Shown: positions 27,908 to 37,222, counted from the stretch's first letter. The stretch is DNA of 64,000 nt from Hymenobacter artigasi (GCF_012275535.1 NZ_JAAVTK010000004.1:62001-126000), one strand, 5' to 3'. Program-made: numbers and translations. Notes: generated by a model not told the origin, from the letters alone.

Positions 27908-28042
27908 TTAGCAGTAGTGCTGGTGGTCGTCGTCGCCGTGGAAGAAGAACGTCAGGTCGAGGCCGGCCAGTTTGGCAGCCAGGTAGCTCACGCCGCCCAA
28001 CAGCAGCAGCGAGGAAAACGAGAAAGCAGCGGTTTTTTTCAT
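27908..28042 (-). CDS. 44-residue membrane protein with His/Asp-rich tail
   Basis: The small frame starts at the ATG at 28042 (MKKTAAFSFSS), has one hydrophobic segment (LLLLGGVSYLAAKLAG) and ends in FFFHGDDDHQHYC. It is supported by an exact TAnnTTTG promoter octamer 38 bases upstream, a palindrome next to that octamer and a terminator downstream. The tail could bind a divalent metal; that is inference. No family recognised. The longer open frame (to 28180) lacks a better start. Confidence 0.6.
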   Translation of the reverse strand: MKKTAAFSFSSLLLLGGVSYLAAKLAGLDLTFFFHGDDDHQHYC

Positions 28043-28080
28043 ATCGATAGTGCGCACAGGCCTAGTGGTTAATGCTGGTG

Positions 28081-28088
28081 CAAAGATA
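28081..28088 (-). promoter_or_regulatory. promoter -7 element for the 44-residue gene
   Basis: The minus strand reads TATCTTTG, an exact TAnnTTTG match, 38 bases before the ATG. Confidence 0.55.
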
Positions 28089-28107
28089 CGACATAACGCG
28101 ATAAATG

Positions 28108-28124
28108 TTATGCATGCAGCATAA
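28108..28124. promoter_or_regulatory. possible operator palindrome TTATGC-ATGCA-GCATAA
   Basis: A 6-bp inverted repeat with a 5-base spacer lies 20 bases upstream of the -7 element at 28081-28088, in the -33 zone, where a regulator could act. Confidence 0.35.
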
Positions 28125-28189
28125 AATAACGATTTAATAATGGTGATATGTAGGGTGCGGGAGCGTGCCCCGCATCCCACATCAACTGC

Positions 28190-28765
28190 TTACAACCCGA
28201 AATCCGGCACTTCCACTACGGCTCCCGGGGCCATGTCGCCCAGCCAGATATCGCCCACCCGCACGCGCACCAGCCGCAGGGTGGGGAAACCCACGGCCGC
28301 CGTCATTTTGCGCACCTGGCGGAATTTGCCCTCCCGCACCGTAATCGCCACCCAGGAAGTGGGCCCGTGCCGGTCGTCGCGGATTTTGCGGGTGCGCGGG
28401 GCAAAGTCGGGGGCGGGCTCGAGGCGGCGAGCGGCGCAGGGGCTGGTGGTAACTTTTTCGCTGTGCACTCCAATTTCGACTCCCGCCCGCATCCGGGCCA
28501 GGGCGGGCTCGTCCATCAATCCATCAACCTGGGCATAATATTCTTTTTCGACGTGCCGGCTCCGGATGGCTTCGCTCACCTTGCCATCGGTGGTGAGCAA
28601 GAGCAGGCCCTCACTGTCCTCATCGAGCCGACCAATGGACATAGTGCCCGCCGGAAAGTCATGGAATTTGCCCAGCATGGTCTTTTTCGCCTCGCCCGAA
28701 AACTGGCTGGTGAACTGGCTGAGGCAGCCGTAGGGCTTATGAATGAGAAAGTGGCGATGGGCCAT
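28190..28765 (-). CDS. RsuA/RluE-type rRNA pseudouridine synthase
   Basis: 191 residues from the ATG at 28765. It opens with HFLIHKPYGCLSQF and carries the catalytic block GRLDEDSEGLLLLTTDG, whose first Asp attacks the uridine. Then come EKEYYAQVDG and REGKFRQVRKMTAAVGFPTLRLVRV. These are the motifs of the RluE/RluF branch, which modifies 23S rRNA. There is no N-terminal S4 domain, which favours RluE over RsuA and RluB. It lies alone; GACCTTTG, one mismatch from the promoter octamer, is 52 bases upstream. Confidence 0.9.
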   Translation of the reverse strand: MAHRHFLIHKPYGCLSQFTSQFSGEAKKTMLGKFHDFPAGTMSIGRLDEDSEGLLLLTTDGKVSEAIRSRHVEKEYYAQVDGLMDEPALARMRAGVEIGVHSEKVTTSPCAARRLEPAPDFAPRTRKIRDDRHGPTSWVAITVREGKFRQVRKMTAAVGFPTLRLVRVRVGDIWLGDMAPGAVVEVPDFGL

Positions 28766-28877
28766 ACGGGGAGGAATTGACTTATTGCTGGCACGCGGCG
28801 GGGAGCGGCGCGCACTGCAAAGGTCGGGCTTCTGCCTGGCTGGCGACTCACGCAAAGGCGGGAAAAACGGCCGGGGC

Positions 28878-29885
28878 TTATTGCTGCTCCGCCACTTCTA
28901 CGCGTCGGTTGCGGGCATCGGGCGAAGGGTAGAGCGGGCGCGAGTCGCCGTAGCCGATGGTGCTGAGGCGCTCGGACGCAATGCCGGCTTTTAACAGGTA
29001 GGTTTTCACGGCTTCGGCGCGCTGCTCGGAGAGCGCCTGGTTTTTATCGGGCTCGCCCACTTTATCGGTATAGCCGGCAATGCGCAGGCGCAAGGCCGGG
29101 CGGGCTTTGAGCTCGGCCGCCAGCTGGTTGAGGGCCGGGGTGGCGGTGGGCATCAGCTTGGAGGTGCCCACTTTAAACAATACGGTGGGCAGCACCACCG
29201 GGGCCGTATGGACAGGCCCTCGGGGCGGTTTCGCGGCGGCTTTTGGGCGTAATGGCCCCTTCACGCTTATCGTAATTGGGGTGACCGGGCGGCGGGCGTT
29301 CGGGTAAAAGTTCTGGACAATATAGAAAACGGTCGTCTGCCTAAGGGCTACGCGGTAGCTGTTGCCGGTAGCCAGGGGCTTCAGTAGGGCAGGGTCGGTA
29401 AACCAGCGGACCTCGCGGCCCGAAACCCGCACGGTGCTCCACACGCCGGGCGCAACGGCAGCAGCAGACTTGAGCCGTACCCGAAACAGCTCAAATGTGC
29501 TGGTGCTGCAGTTGCCCGCCGGAACAGGCTTAAACCTGGAGCGCCCGGTAAGCTTCTCCTGTGCCGCATCGTAGCTGAAGGTGATGGTGCCCAGGCACCA
29601 GCTCGCGGGCATGTGGTTTTCCGCCAATATTTTGGTGTAATCCAGCTGCACACCGGTGGGGGTGCGGGTGCCGCGCATGGCAAAGGTCCCGGTGGCATCG
29701 GAGTGGTCACCTACTTCCTGAAACAGCACCCCGGTCATGGTTGAGCCGGTATCGGTTTGCAGGGTAAGCAGGGCTGGCCAGTAGCCTTGCAGTGGTAAGT
29801 GGATTTCAACGCCCTGCCAAGCGCCCGACAAGTCCTGGGCCTGAAGGCGGCCGCTCAGCAGCAGCACCCAGAGCAAGCTATACAT
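28878..29885 (-). CDS. OmpA family protein, paralogue 1 of 3
   Basis: 335 residues from the ATG at 29885, giving a signal peptide (MYSLLWVLLLSGRLQAQ). Residues 18-150 form a beta domain that begins DLSGAWQGVEIHLP and may be lipocalin-like. A short beta domain follows (VRVSGREVRWFTDP). The C-terminal OmpA-like domain (about 235-335) has LPTVLFKVGTSKLMP, the peptidoglycan-binding TDKVGEPDKNQALSEQRAEAV and GYGDSRPLYPSPDARNRRVEV. It probably links the outer membrane or periplasm to peptidoglycan. Two similar genes lie directly upstream on the same strand. Confidence 0.9.
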   Translation of the reverse strand: MYSLLWVLLLSGRLQAQDLSGAWQGVEIHLPLQGYWPALLTLQTDTGSTMTGVLFQEVGDHSDATGTFAMRGTRTPTGVQLDYTKILAENHMPASWCLGTITFSYDAAQEKLTGRSRFKPVPAGNCSTSTFELFRVRLKSAAAVAPGVWSTVRVSGREVRWFTDPALLKPLATGNSYRVALRQTTVFYIVQNFYPNARRPVTPITISVKGPLRPKAAAKPPRGPVHTAPVVLPTVLFKVGTSKLMPTATPALNQLAAELKARPALRLRIAGYTDKVGEPDKNQALSEQRAEAVKTYLLKAGIASERLSTIGYGDSRPLYPSPDARNRRVEVAEQQ

Positions 29886-30009
29886 CGCAACTGTTTTCAC
29901 GGGGCAAAGTAAGTGCCCGGTCTGTTGCTTTGGGCAGCCGTTTCGCGGTTTTTCGGGCGACATGCCCAATGAGGCGATACTACTGCACCGGGCTGCTACA
30001 AGTCCCCGG

Positions 30010-31083
30010 CTATCTCACTTCCTCCACTTCCACCCGCCGGTTGCGGGCATCGGGCGAGGGGTAGAGCGGGCGCGAGTCGCCGTAGCCAATGGTGCGGAGG
30101 CGCTCGGGCGCGATGCCGGCCTGCACCAAGAAGGTTTTCACGGCTTCGGCGCGCTGCTCGCTCAGCACTTGGTTTTTGTCGGGCTCGCCTACCTTGTCGG
30201 CGTGGCCCAACACGCGGATGCGCAGCGTGGGCCGGGCTTTTAGCTCATCGGCCAGCTGGTTGAGGGCCGGGCTGGATTCGGGCAGTAGCTCTGGCTTGCC
30301 CACTTTAAACAATACGGTGGGCAGTACAACGGGCGTGGCCGAAACCAGCGGGGCGGAGGGGCGGCGTACGGTATCGGGGGGCGGGAGTGGAGCGGGGACA
30401 GGTGCGGGCAGCGGGGGCTTGGCTGCCCTGGGCGGCGTACCGCTTACCTTAATGGTGATGGGCACCACGGTACTCTCCCTGGTGGGGTAGTAGCTCTGCG
30501 CGAGGTAAAATGTAGTCGTTTTATTGAGTTTGGTCCGGAAGGTATTGCCCGAGTTCACGGGCTTCTTCAGCTCGGCATCGGCATACCAAAGTACATTACG
30601 GCCCGACACGCGGATGCTCGTTTCGACCCCGGCCGGCACGGTGGCGGCCGATTTTAACCTGATGCGGTAGAGCGTGAACGTGCCCACGCTGCAATCGCCG
30701 CGCGGCTTATAGGTGGCGTGGCCGGTGAGTTTTTCGAGGGTGGGGTCGTAGGTGAAGGTGATGGAGCCGTCGCACCAGTAGCTGAGCATGGTGCGGCCTG
30801 TTTCGTTCAGCTTCTCACCGTGCTCCAAGCGGAAGCTGGTGCCGGTGCGCTTACCCGCCATCCGGAACGTGACCGAAATGCCCGGATTGGTGCCCACTTC
30901 CTCATACAGCACACCAAACAGGCTCCCACTCTTGCTCTCCTGCAGGCGCAGTACCGAAGGCCAGTAGGCATCCGGCTGGCGGGTTTCCGATTCTACCCCC
31001 TGCCAGACGCCGGTCAGGGATTGGGCCTGTGCCGGGCCCGCGAGCAGCAGGGCCCCGATACCACACCAAAAGCTGCGTTTCAT
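30010..31083 (-). CDS. OmpA family protein, paralogue 2 of 3
   Basis: 357 residues with signal peptide (FWCGIGALLLAGPAQAQ). Domain order equals paralogue 1: SLTGVWQGVESETRQ at the start, IRVSGRNVLWYADAELKKP in the middle, a Pro-rich linker (APVPAPLPPPDTVRRP) and a C-terminal OmpA-like domain with LGHADKVGEPDKNQVLSEQRAEAV and GYGDSRPLYPSPDARNRRVEV. The C-terminal domain is nearly the same as in paralogue 1, while the N-terminal part differs more. It is separated from paralogue 1 by 124 bases. Confidence 0.9.
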   Translation of the reverse strand: MKRSFWCGIGALLLAGPAQAQSLTGVWQGVESETRQPDAYWPSVLRLQESKSGSLFGVLYEEVGTNPGISVTFRMAGKRTGTSFRLEHGEKLNETGRTMLSYWCDGSITFTYDPTLEKLTGHATYKPRGDCSVGTFTLYRIRLKSAATVPAGVETSIRVSGRNVLWYADAELKKPVNSGNTFRTKLNKTTTFYLAQSYYPTRESTVVPITIKVSGTPPRAAKPPLPAPVPAPLPPPDTVRRPSAPLVSATPVVLPTVLFKVGKPELLPESSPALNQLADELKARPTLRIRVLGHADKVGEPDKNQVLSEQRAEAVKTFLVQAGIAPERLRTIGYGDSRPLYPSPDARNRRVEVEEVR

Positions 31084-31173
31084 AGGGTAATAATTCGTTC
31101 GTCAGAAGTTTGATGGCTAACCAGAAGGAGGAAAAAAAACTATGGGGCCAAAGCAGCAAATTGTGTGGCCTGA

Positions 31174-32196
31174 TTACGGCAGTACCTCTATTTCTACGCG
31201 CCGGTTGCGAGCATCGGGGGTAGGGTAGCGCTGGTGGCTATCGCCGTAGCCAATGGCTGCCAGGCGCGCAGGAGCAATGCCCGATTTCACAAGAAAGGCC
31301 ATTACCGCTGCCGCCCGTTGCGCGGATAGCACCTGGTTTTTGTCGGTTTCGCCCACCCGGTCGGTATGGCCGGCGATGCGAATGCGCATGGCGGGCCGGG
31401 CTTTCAGGTCAGCCGTGAGCTGCTCCAGAGCAGGAGTGGCGGTAGGCAGCAGCGTGGCCGTACCCACAAAGAAGAGGACCGTGGGCAATAGCACCGGAAC
31501 GACAATTGCAGGTGCGGAGGTAGGCAGACGCTGCTTAGCAACAGATTTTAAAGCGGGCCTCACCCGAATGGTTACGGCGGTGGCGGTGCTTTTACGCGAA
31601 GGATAGAAGCCCTGCGTTAGATAGAAAGTGGTGGTTTTTTGCAGTCGAGTGCTGAACGTGTTGCCCTGAGCAACAGGACGTTTGAGTGCTGGGTCCGAAA
31701 ACCAGCGCACATCGCGCCCCGAGACGCGCAGGGTAGTTGTAGCTGCCGCAGGCACAACCAAACTCGATTTCAGCTTTATCCGAAAAAAGGTGAAGGTGTA
31801 GTCCATACTCCGGGTATACCTCCCTGGAGAGTTTTTTCCAACAAGCATTTCCTGCCGTTCATCATAAGAAAACGTAATGGGTGCGGCGTCCCAACTGAAG
31901 TTTGGGTTGTAAGGGCGACGTTCTTGTAAAATGCTATCGAATGCAATAACCAGCGTTTTAGCTGACAGCGTGCCCGTTAGCTGGTAGATAACACAATACT
32001 TTCCGTATTCAAATTCCTGATAGAAACATCCCGAAAGTGGGGCGGCACTTTGCTTGTAAATCTGCATATCTATCGGGCTTACGACCCGCCTGGGCAGGTT
32101 AATAGCAGCGCCTTGCCAAATACCGGATAAGTCCTGAGCGAGGCAGGGGGCTGCAAAAGCAAGAAGTAGAAAAAGTAGAGTGAACCAACGTTTCAT
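31174..32196 (-). CDS. OmpA family protein, paralogue 3 of 3
   Basis: 340 residues with signal peptide (WFTLLFLLLAFAAPCLAQ). It starts DLSGIWQGAAINLPRR, then TLRVSGRDVRWFSDPALKRP, and ends in the OmpA-like domain with AGHTDRVGETDKNQVLSAQRAAAV and GYGDSHQRYPTPDARNRRVEI. It is the most diverged of the three. Codons in the N-terminal half are less GC-rich than in its neighbours (for example 31780-32060). The aldo/keto reductase gene lies 42 bases upstream on the same strand, so co-transcription is possible. Confidence 0.9.
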   Translation of the reverse strand: MKRWFTLLFLLLAFAAPCLAQDLSGIWQGAAINLPRRVVSPIDMQIYKQSAAPLSGCFYQEFEYGKYCVIYQLTGTLSAKTLVIAFDSILQERRPYNPNFSWDAAPITFSYDERQEMLVGKNSPGRYTRSMDYTFTFFRIKLKSSLVVPAAATTTLRVSGRDVRWFSDPALKRPVAQGNTFSTRLQKTTTFYLTQGFYPSRKSTATAVTIRVRPALKSVAKQRLPTSAPAIVVPVLLPTVLFFVGTATLLPTATPALEQLTADLKARPAMRIRIAGHTDRVGETDKNQVLSAQRAAAVMAFLVKSGIAPARLAAIGYGDSHQRYPTPDARNRRVEIEVLP

Positions 32197-32238
32197 TCCC
32201 CCAAATTAAGGTCGGGACGAAGGAAACGAAACAAACTA

Positions 32239-33495
<1,257 letters not shown>

Positions 33496-34110
33496 ATGAA
33501 AACCATCCATTCTTTCCTGCTTTTAGCCTCGCTCACGCTGGCCGCCACGGGCTGCGCCAACGAATCCGGCGTTACGGTCGGGAGCGACCAGCGCGGAACC
33601 AATCCGGCGGCCACCAATGCGGGCTACATCAGCACTGCAACCGACCAGCCCGATTTCAGCAAGTATAAATCCTACTCGTGGTCCTCGCAGATAACCGACC
33701 CTCAGAATAGCGTCTTTTTCCTGAATGACCTCATATTTAAGGGCCAGATACGCGACGCCGTCGAGCATGAGATGGCAGCCAAAGGCTACACCTACCAGCC
33801 CGATAACGGTGACCTGGTGGTGAATTTCCGCACCTTCGACCAACCCGTCGAACTCGCGAGCAACGACAACCTGGGCGCTGGCTATTGGTCGGATAACGAA
33901 CGATATGCCTACAACAACCGGAATAAAGTGAAGCTCGACCGGGGCAGCATTCTGGTGCAGATGGCCGACCGGCAAAAGGGAGTACAGGTGTGGCAAGGCT
34001 ACGCTTCGGGGCTCACCGATGGCAACGTATTCGATAAAAACAAAGACAAAGTATACGTCGCCATAGGCCAGATTTTTCAGACTTACGACCACCGGGCCGA
34101 TAAGCTGTAG
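33496..34110 (+). CDS. DUF4136 domain-containing lipoprotein
   Basis: 204 residues from the ATG at 33496, giving a lipoprotein signal (SFLLLASLTLAATGC, Cys about 19). The frame upstream to 33436 lacks such a start. The mature domain shows the DUF4136 pattern: TDQPDFSKYKSYSW, IRDAVEHEMAAKGYTYQPDNGDLVVNF split over two strands, and VQVWQGYASGL near the end. Members are small periplasmic lipoproteins of unknown function, common in Bacteroidota and Proteobacteria. A strong terminator follows; it is monocistronic. Confidence 0.88.
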   Translation: MKTIHSFLLLASLTLAATGCANESGVTVGSDQRGTNPAATNAGYISTATDQPDFSKYKSYSWSSQITDPQNSVFFLNDLIFKGQIRDAVEHEMAAKGYTYQPDNGDLVVNFRTFDQPVELASNDNLGAGYWSDNERYAYNNRNKVKLDRGSILVQMADRQKGVQVWQGYASGLTDGNVFDKNKDKVYVAIGQIFQTYDHRADKL

Positions 34111-34131
34111 TAGTGTTCAACGTGGGCTAAA

Positions 34132-34172
34132 TAAAAAACCGCCGGCTGCACAGCCGGCGGTTTTTTATTTAG
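34132..34172 (+). terminator. Rho-independent terminator
   Basis: AAAAAACCGCCGGCTG and CAGCCGGCGGTTTTTT form a perfect stem with a 2-base loop, 20 bases after the DUF4136 stop. Confidence 0.9.
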
Positions 34173-34217
34173 CAGTGGTTCAAAATCACCACAGGTACAT
34201 GGCCGCTGAAATTTTCC

Positions 34218-34378
34218 TGGAGCGGTTTTCAGATTCGTGTACACGTAGTGCGAACTGTGTAGTTCGCGTCCCCGCGCCGTATCAACGATTCACTAACGGC
34301 GCGGGGACGCGAACTACAAAGTTCGCGCTACCGCCGGCTGGCCTCATAAGCGGTACCTAAACCCGAAAACTGCTCTAG
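34218..34378. repeat. nested palindromic element (about 160 bp)
   Basis: The innermost arms 34259-34280 and 34296-34317 pair perfectly over 22 bases. They extend outward through 34245-34256 with 34320-34331 (one mismatch), and outer arms 34218-34230 and 34365-34378 pair with two mismatches. There is no coding sequence inside. It looks like a small non-autonomous element. Confidence 0.75.
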
Positions 34379-34402
34379 CTGCAGCCTTTGTGGCCCTGCG
34401 GG

Positions 34403-35191
34403 CTACATGGAGCGGTGCCTGGCCGTGCGTGCGCGCAGGGCTTCGTAGTTGGCGGCAGCTACGGCGTCGATTTTGTGCGGCTCCAGGAAATTGGTTTTGA
34501 TTTGGGCCTCGCGCTCGGCCCCACCCATGATGACGTTGATTTCGCCGGCCAGCAGGCCCTCAATGGCGGCTTTGGCTACGTCCTCGGCCGAATCCATTCC
34601 CTTCACCACGGCAGTTTTCATCATGTCGGTATCGGTGGCGGAGGGGTACACCGTCATCACGTGCAGCGGGTGCTGGTAGAGCTCCCGGCGCATGGCATCG
34701 GAAAACTGGCGGATGGCGGCCTTGGTGGCGGCATACACGCTGTAGAAGGGCATGGCCAGGTAGCCGTAGCCCGAAGAAATATTCATCAGCGCCGCGTCGG
34801 GGCTTTGCAGCAGCAGGGGCAGGGCTTTCTTGGTGAGCAGGATAAGGCCGGTCAGGTTGATATTTATCTGGCTGATGATGTCGTCGTCGGACTGGTCGGC
34901 GAGCAGGCCGGCGCTCACCACCCCGGCGTTGTTCACCAGGATATCAAGCCCGCCCCACTCGCGGGTGATGGTGGCCACGGCGCGGTCGAGGTCGGCGGGC
35001 TGGCCCACATCGCCGGCAATGAGCAGCAGCCGGGCCTCGGGGAATTCCTGCTTCAGGGCATCAAGGGCGGCCTGCTTACGGCCCATCACGGCAAAATCGC
35101 GCACGCCGAGCCGGATAAATTCGGCCAGCAACGCTTTGCCAATGCCGGCGCTGCCGCCCGTGATAAATACTTTCTTGTTGGCTAATTCCAT
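34403..35191 (-). CDS. SDR family NAD(P)-dependent oxidoreductase
   Basis: 262 residues. Rossmann motif TGGSAGIGKAL at residues 11-21, the structural LVNNAG motif, the catalytic Ser in MNISSGYGYLAMP and YSVYAATKAA with the Tyr-x3-Lys pair. The Arg after the first strand (MGRKQ) suggests NADP(H) preference. It has the length and order of classical short-chain dehydrogenases. The substrate is unknown. No operon partner is visible. Confidence 0.92.
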   Translation of the reverse strand: MELANKKVFITGGSAGIGKALLAEFIRLGVRDFAVMGRKQAALDALKQEFPEARLLLIAGDVGQPADLDRAVATITREWGGLDILVNNAGVVSAGLLADQSDDDIISQININLTGLILLTKKALPLLLQSPDAALMNISSGYGYLAMPFYSVYAATKAAIRQFSDAMRRELYQHPLHVMTVYPSATDTDMMKTAVVKGMDSAEDVAKAAIEGLLAGEINVIMGGAEREAQIKTNFLEPHKIDAVAAANYEALRARTARHRSM

Positions 35192-35296
35192 CGGACTCCG
35201 GCTGACGGATTGGTGAGCGTGCAGCCGGGTTGGTTTTACCAGTGCGGCCCCCGAAAGGTTGGGGGAGAGTCGTAAAGTCAGGCTACCGAGTCTGAT

Positions 35297-35887
35297 TTAA
35301 ACAGCCGCCGGATAAATGCCTTGCCGGGCCTTGATGAGCACCGGTAGTTTGGCTTTGCCTTTAGCCCGGCCTTTCTTGAACGTGATGGTCCAGATGCTGT
35401 CATAGTCATTGTCGGGCCATTCCAGGGGCTCTATAATACCCAAGGCTTCAGCGATTTTCACAATGTTGTGATGCTCCCACACCAGCAGCACCGTCCCTCG
35501 GTGGTGCCGAAGCTCCTTCACGAGGCCCTTGATTTCGTCGGGGGCGTAGTCGCTGTTGATGGTCAGGTTGTGCTGCACGGCGTAGGGCAGCACGGTTTGC
35601 ATCATCCGCACGCGGGTGGTTTCCTCCTTATCGGTGCCGATGCACGGCACGTAGGTGAAATGGGGTGGCCGGGGCAGCAGGCTGTTGAGCACTTCGGGCA
35701 GGGCCAGCGCCCGCTCGAAGCCGGCGGCCGAAAGATTGTCGCCCTCCGTAGGCTTTTCGCCGTGCCGGATGATGACAATCTGGAGCAAGGGCCCTTTGGG
35801 AACCGGCGGGGCTTTGGGATGCACCGGGTTGAGGTGGTACAGCAGAAAAAGCTTGGTTCTGTCTAGTTCGGTGAAATGGGTAATCAT
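35297..35887 (-). CDS. histidine phosphatase family protein
   Basis: 196 residues. The phosphoacceptor His lies in the RHG motif (VIIRHGEKP, about residue 42) and the second catalytic His in LLVWEHHNI near residue 138. The stretch LSAAGFERALALPEVL matches the branch of the family with short cores. The N-terminal 35 residues are unusual and have several Pro. The family removes phosphate from small molecules or proteins; no signal peptide is visible, so it is probably cytoplasmic. Confidence 0.82.
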   Translation of the reverse strand: MITHFTELDRTKLFLLYHLNPVHPKAPPVPKGPLLQIVIIRHGEKPTEGDNLSAAGFERALALPEVLNSLLPRPPHFTYVPCIGTDKEETTRVRMMQTVLPYAVQHNLTINSDYAPDEIKGLVKELRHHRGTVLLVWEHHNIVKIAEALGIIEPLEWPDNDYDSIWTITFKKGRAKGKAKLPVLIKARQGIYPAAV

Positions 35888-35994
35888 GAGTCGAAGCAGT
35901 GTAAATGCGGCATACTAGCCCAGTAGGCGCAGAGTTACAAATGAGCATTGTTCACCCACTTTTTAGTATGTTAATGCAATCAAATTAGACTGAG

Positions 35995-36180
35995 CTGGCG
36001 CGAGTTTAGGCGTAGCCGTAACTCGTGCCTACGCTTTGGGCGAGGCTGTGCCTCGCAGCAGAACGACTTGCATTTGCCCGGCAATTGGCCTCAGGCGAGC
36101 TTGCCGCGTTGCGGCAGTGGAGGCACAGCCTCCACATCAATGTTGGTCACGAGTTACGGCTGCGCCTAAACTCTCGCCAG
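35995..36180. repeat. 186-bp palindromic element, copy 1 (MITE-like)
   Basis: Terminal inverted repeats at 35995-36027 and 36148-36180 pair over 33 bases with few mismatches (core TTTAGGCGTAGCCGTAACTC). Inside are smaller palindromes (GCGAGGCTGTGCCTCGC; GGAGGCACAGCCTCC). A second copy lies at 36933-37099 in the same orientation. Together they bracket the AT-rich gene 36209-36844. Confidence 0.85.
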
Positions 36181-36208
36181 TTTGGGGCTTGTATAGTAAA
36201 TTCGAAAC

Positions 36209-36844
36209 ATGGAAATATCACTGCCTGCACTGCAATTGAATTTTAGAACTGACTTAGCTAATAAGTTAGTTGAAACACAGATGGCCCTTGAGCTTATTGC
36301 TAGCAGCTTGAGCAAGTTAGGACTTGAGGCAGATGAACCTATTAGCTTCGGGTCGAGAGTACTAGTTACGTATGAAGGAAATACAGGTACAGCAGAAGGA
36401 AGAGTTTGGGGGATTAAACCCTCTGGGACTATCGTTGTAAATAGGGATGGATATAAGAGTGTCATGAATTTTGAGCCTAGTTCAGTAAAAAATCTATCAG
36501 TAGGCACATATGGACGGCTTGAAAGGAAGCAGTGGTTGTTAAAAAGGGATGTGATTGCCTTTCAAACAGTTCTCCAGGACTCTGGAATGCCAAGAGTTTT
36601 TACCGAGTTAAAAGATAATATCATTCATGTTGTTCAAATAGATAATTGCTCTTATTGTCAAATGGTTGATTTCGTTCATGCTTCTAATCTCAAGTCTTAT
36701 AGATTGAAATTGCCACTCAATACTGTTGCATCTAAAGGCTACTATCATATCATATGCAGTGCTACTGATATTGAAAGCCTTTACGCTTCAGATAAATTTG
36801 CTTTCGAAAAATTCTATGATAAGCCTCCATTAGTAGTTAAATAA
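36209..36844 (+). CDS. unknown protein in AT-rich, repeat-flanked segment
   Basis: 211 residues, no signal peptide or membrane segment. By eye the gene is far richer in A and T than the rest of the window, with codons unlike its neighbours, which suggests transfer. The N-terminus is helical (LANKLVETQMALELIASSL). Residues 45-95 look like an SH3/KOW-type beta barrel (SFGSRVLVTYEGNTGTAEG; SGTIVVNRDG). The C-terminal half contains VVQIDNCSYCQMVDFVHAS and is of unknown fold. The start may instead be the ATG at 36278. It begins 28 bases after one palindromic element and ends before a perfect terminator and the second copy. No family recognised. Confidence 0.6.
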   Translation: MEISLPALQLNFRTDLANKLVETQMALELIASSLSKLGLEADEPISFGSRVLVTYEGNTGTAEGRVWGIKPSGTIVVNRDGYKSVMNFEPSSVKNLSVGTYGRLERKQWLLKRDVIAFQTVLQDSGMPRVFTELKDNIIHVVQIDNCSYCQMVDFVHASNLKSYRLKLPLNTVASKGYYHIICSATDIESLYASDKFAFEKFYDKPPLVVK

Positions 36845-36866
36845 CCTTTAAAGTTGTTGCAAGTTT

Positions 36867-36919
36867 CATAAAACAAAAAAGCGCGCTACTTACAAAGTAG
36901 CGCGCTTTTTTGTTTTATG
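36867..36919. terminator. terminator with perfect 24-bp stem
   Basis: Arms 36867-36890 and 36896-36919 are exact complements (core AAAAAAGCGCGCTACT) with a 5-base loop and A/T runs on both sides. Confidence 0.9.
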
Positions 36920-36932
36920 AAATTAAATATCT

Positions 36933-37099
36933 CGCCGTAACTCGTGCCCATCATTCGGGCGAGGCTGTGCCTCGCATCAGAACGACTTGCATTTGCCCGG
37001 CAATTGACCTCAGGCGAGCTTGCCGCGTTGCGGCAGTGGAGGTACAATCTCCACTTCAATGTTGGTCACGAGTTACGGCTGCGCCTAAACTCGCGCCAG
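36933..37099. repeat. palindromic element, copy 2 (left end truncated)
   Basis: It repeats the element at 35995-36180 with a small number of changes, from CGCCGTAACTCGTG at 36933 to the right terminal repeat ending CGCGCCAG at 37099. About 20 bases of the left terminal repeat are missing, replaced directly by AT-rich sequence after the terminator. Confidence 0.85.
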
Positions 37100-37222
37100 T
37101 TGGGGTACTTCCAGGTATCACAGGAAGCGTTCAACCGGCCTTATGAGTTGGCCGTAGCCACCGCGCCGCTGCCCCGCCATGCGCGGGTGGTGCATCAAGG
37201 GCCGGCCAATGTAGCAGCATAG
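37100..37222 (+). pseudogene. 3' remnant of an unidentified gene
   Basis: Directly after copy 2 of the element, a GC-rich frame reads GYFQVSQEAFNRPYELAV and continues about 40 codons to TAG at 37220-37222, with host-like codon use. It has no start of its own; upstream the frame is element sequence. It looks like the last part of a gene cut by the insertion. The product is not recognised. Confidence 0.35.
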
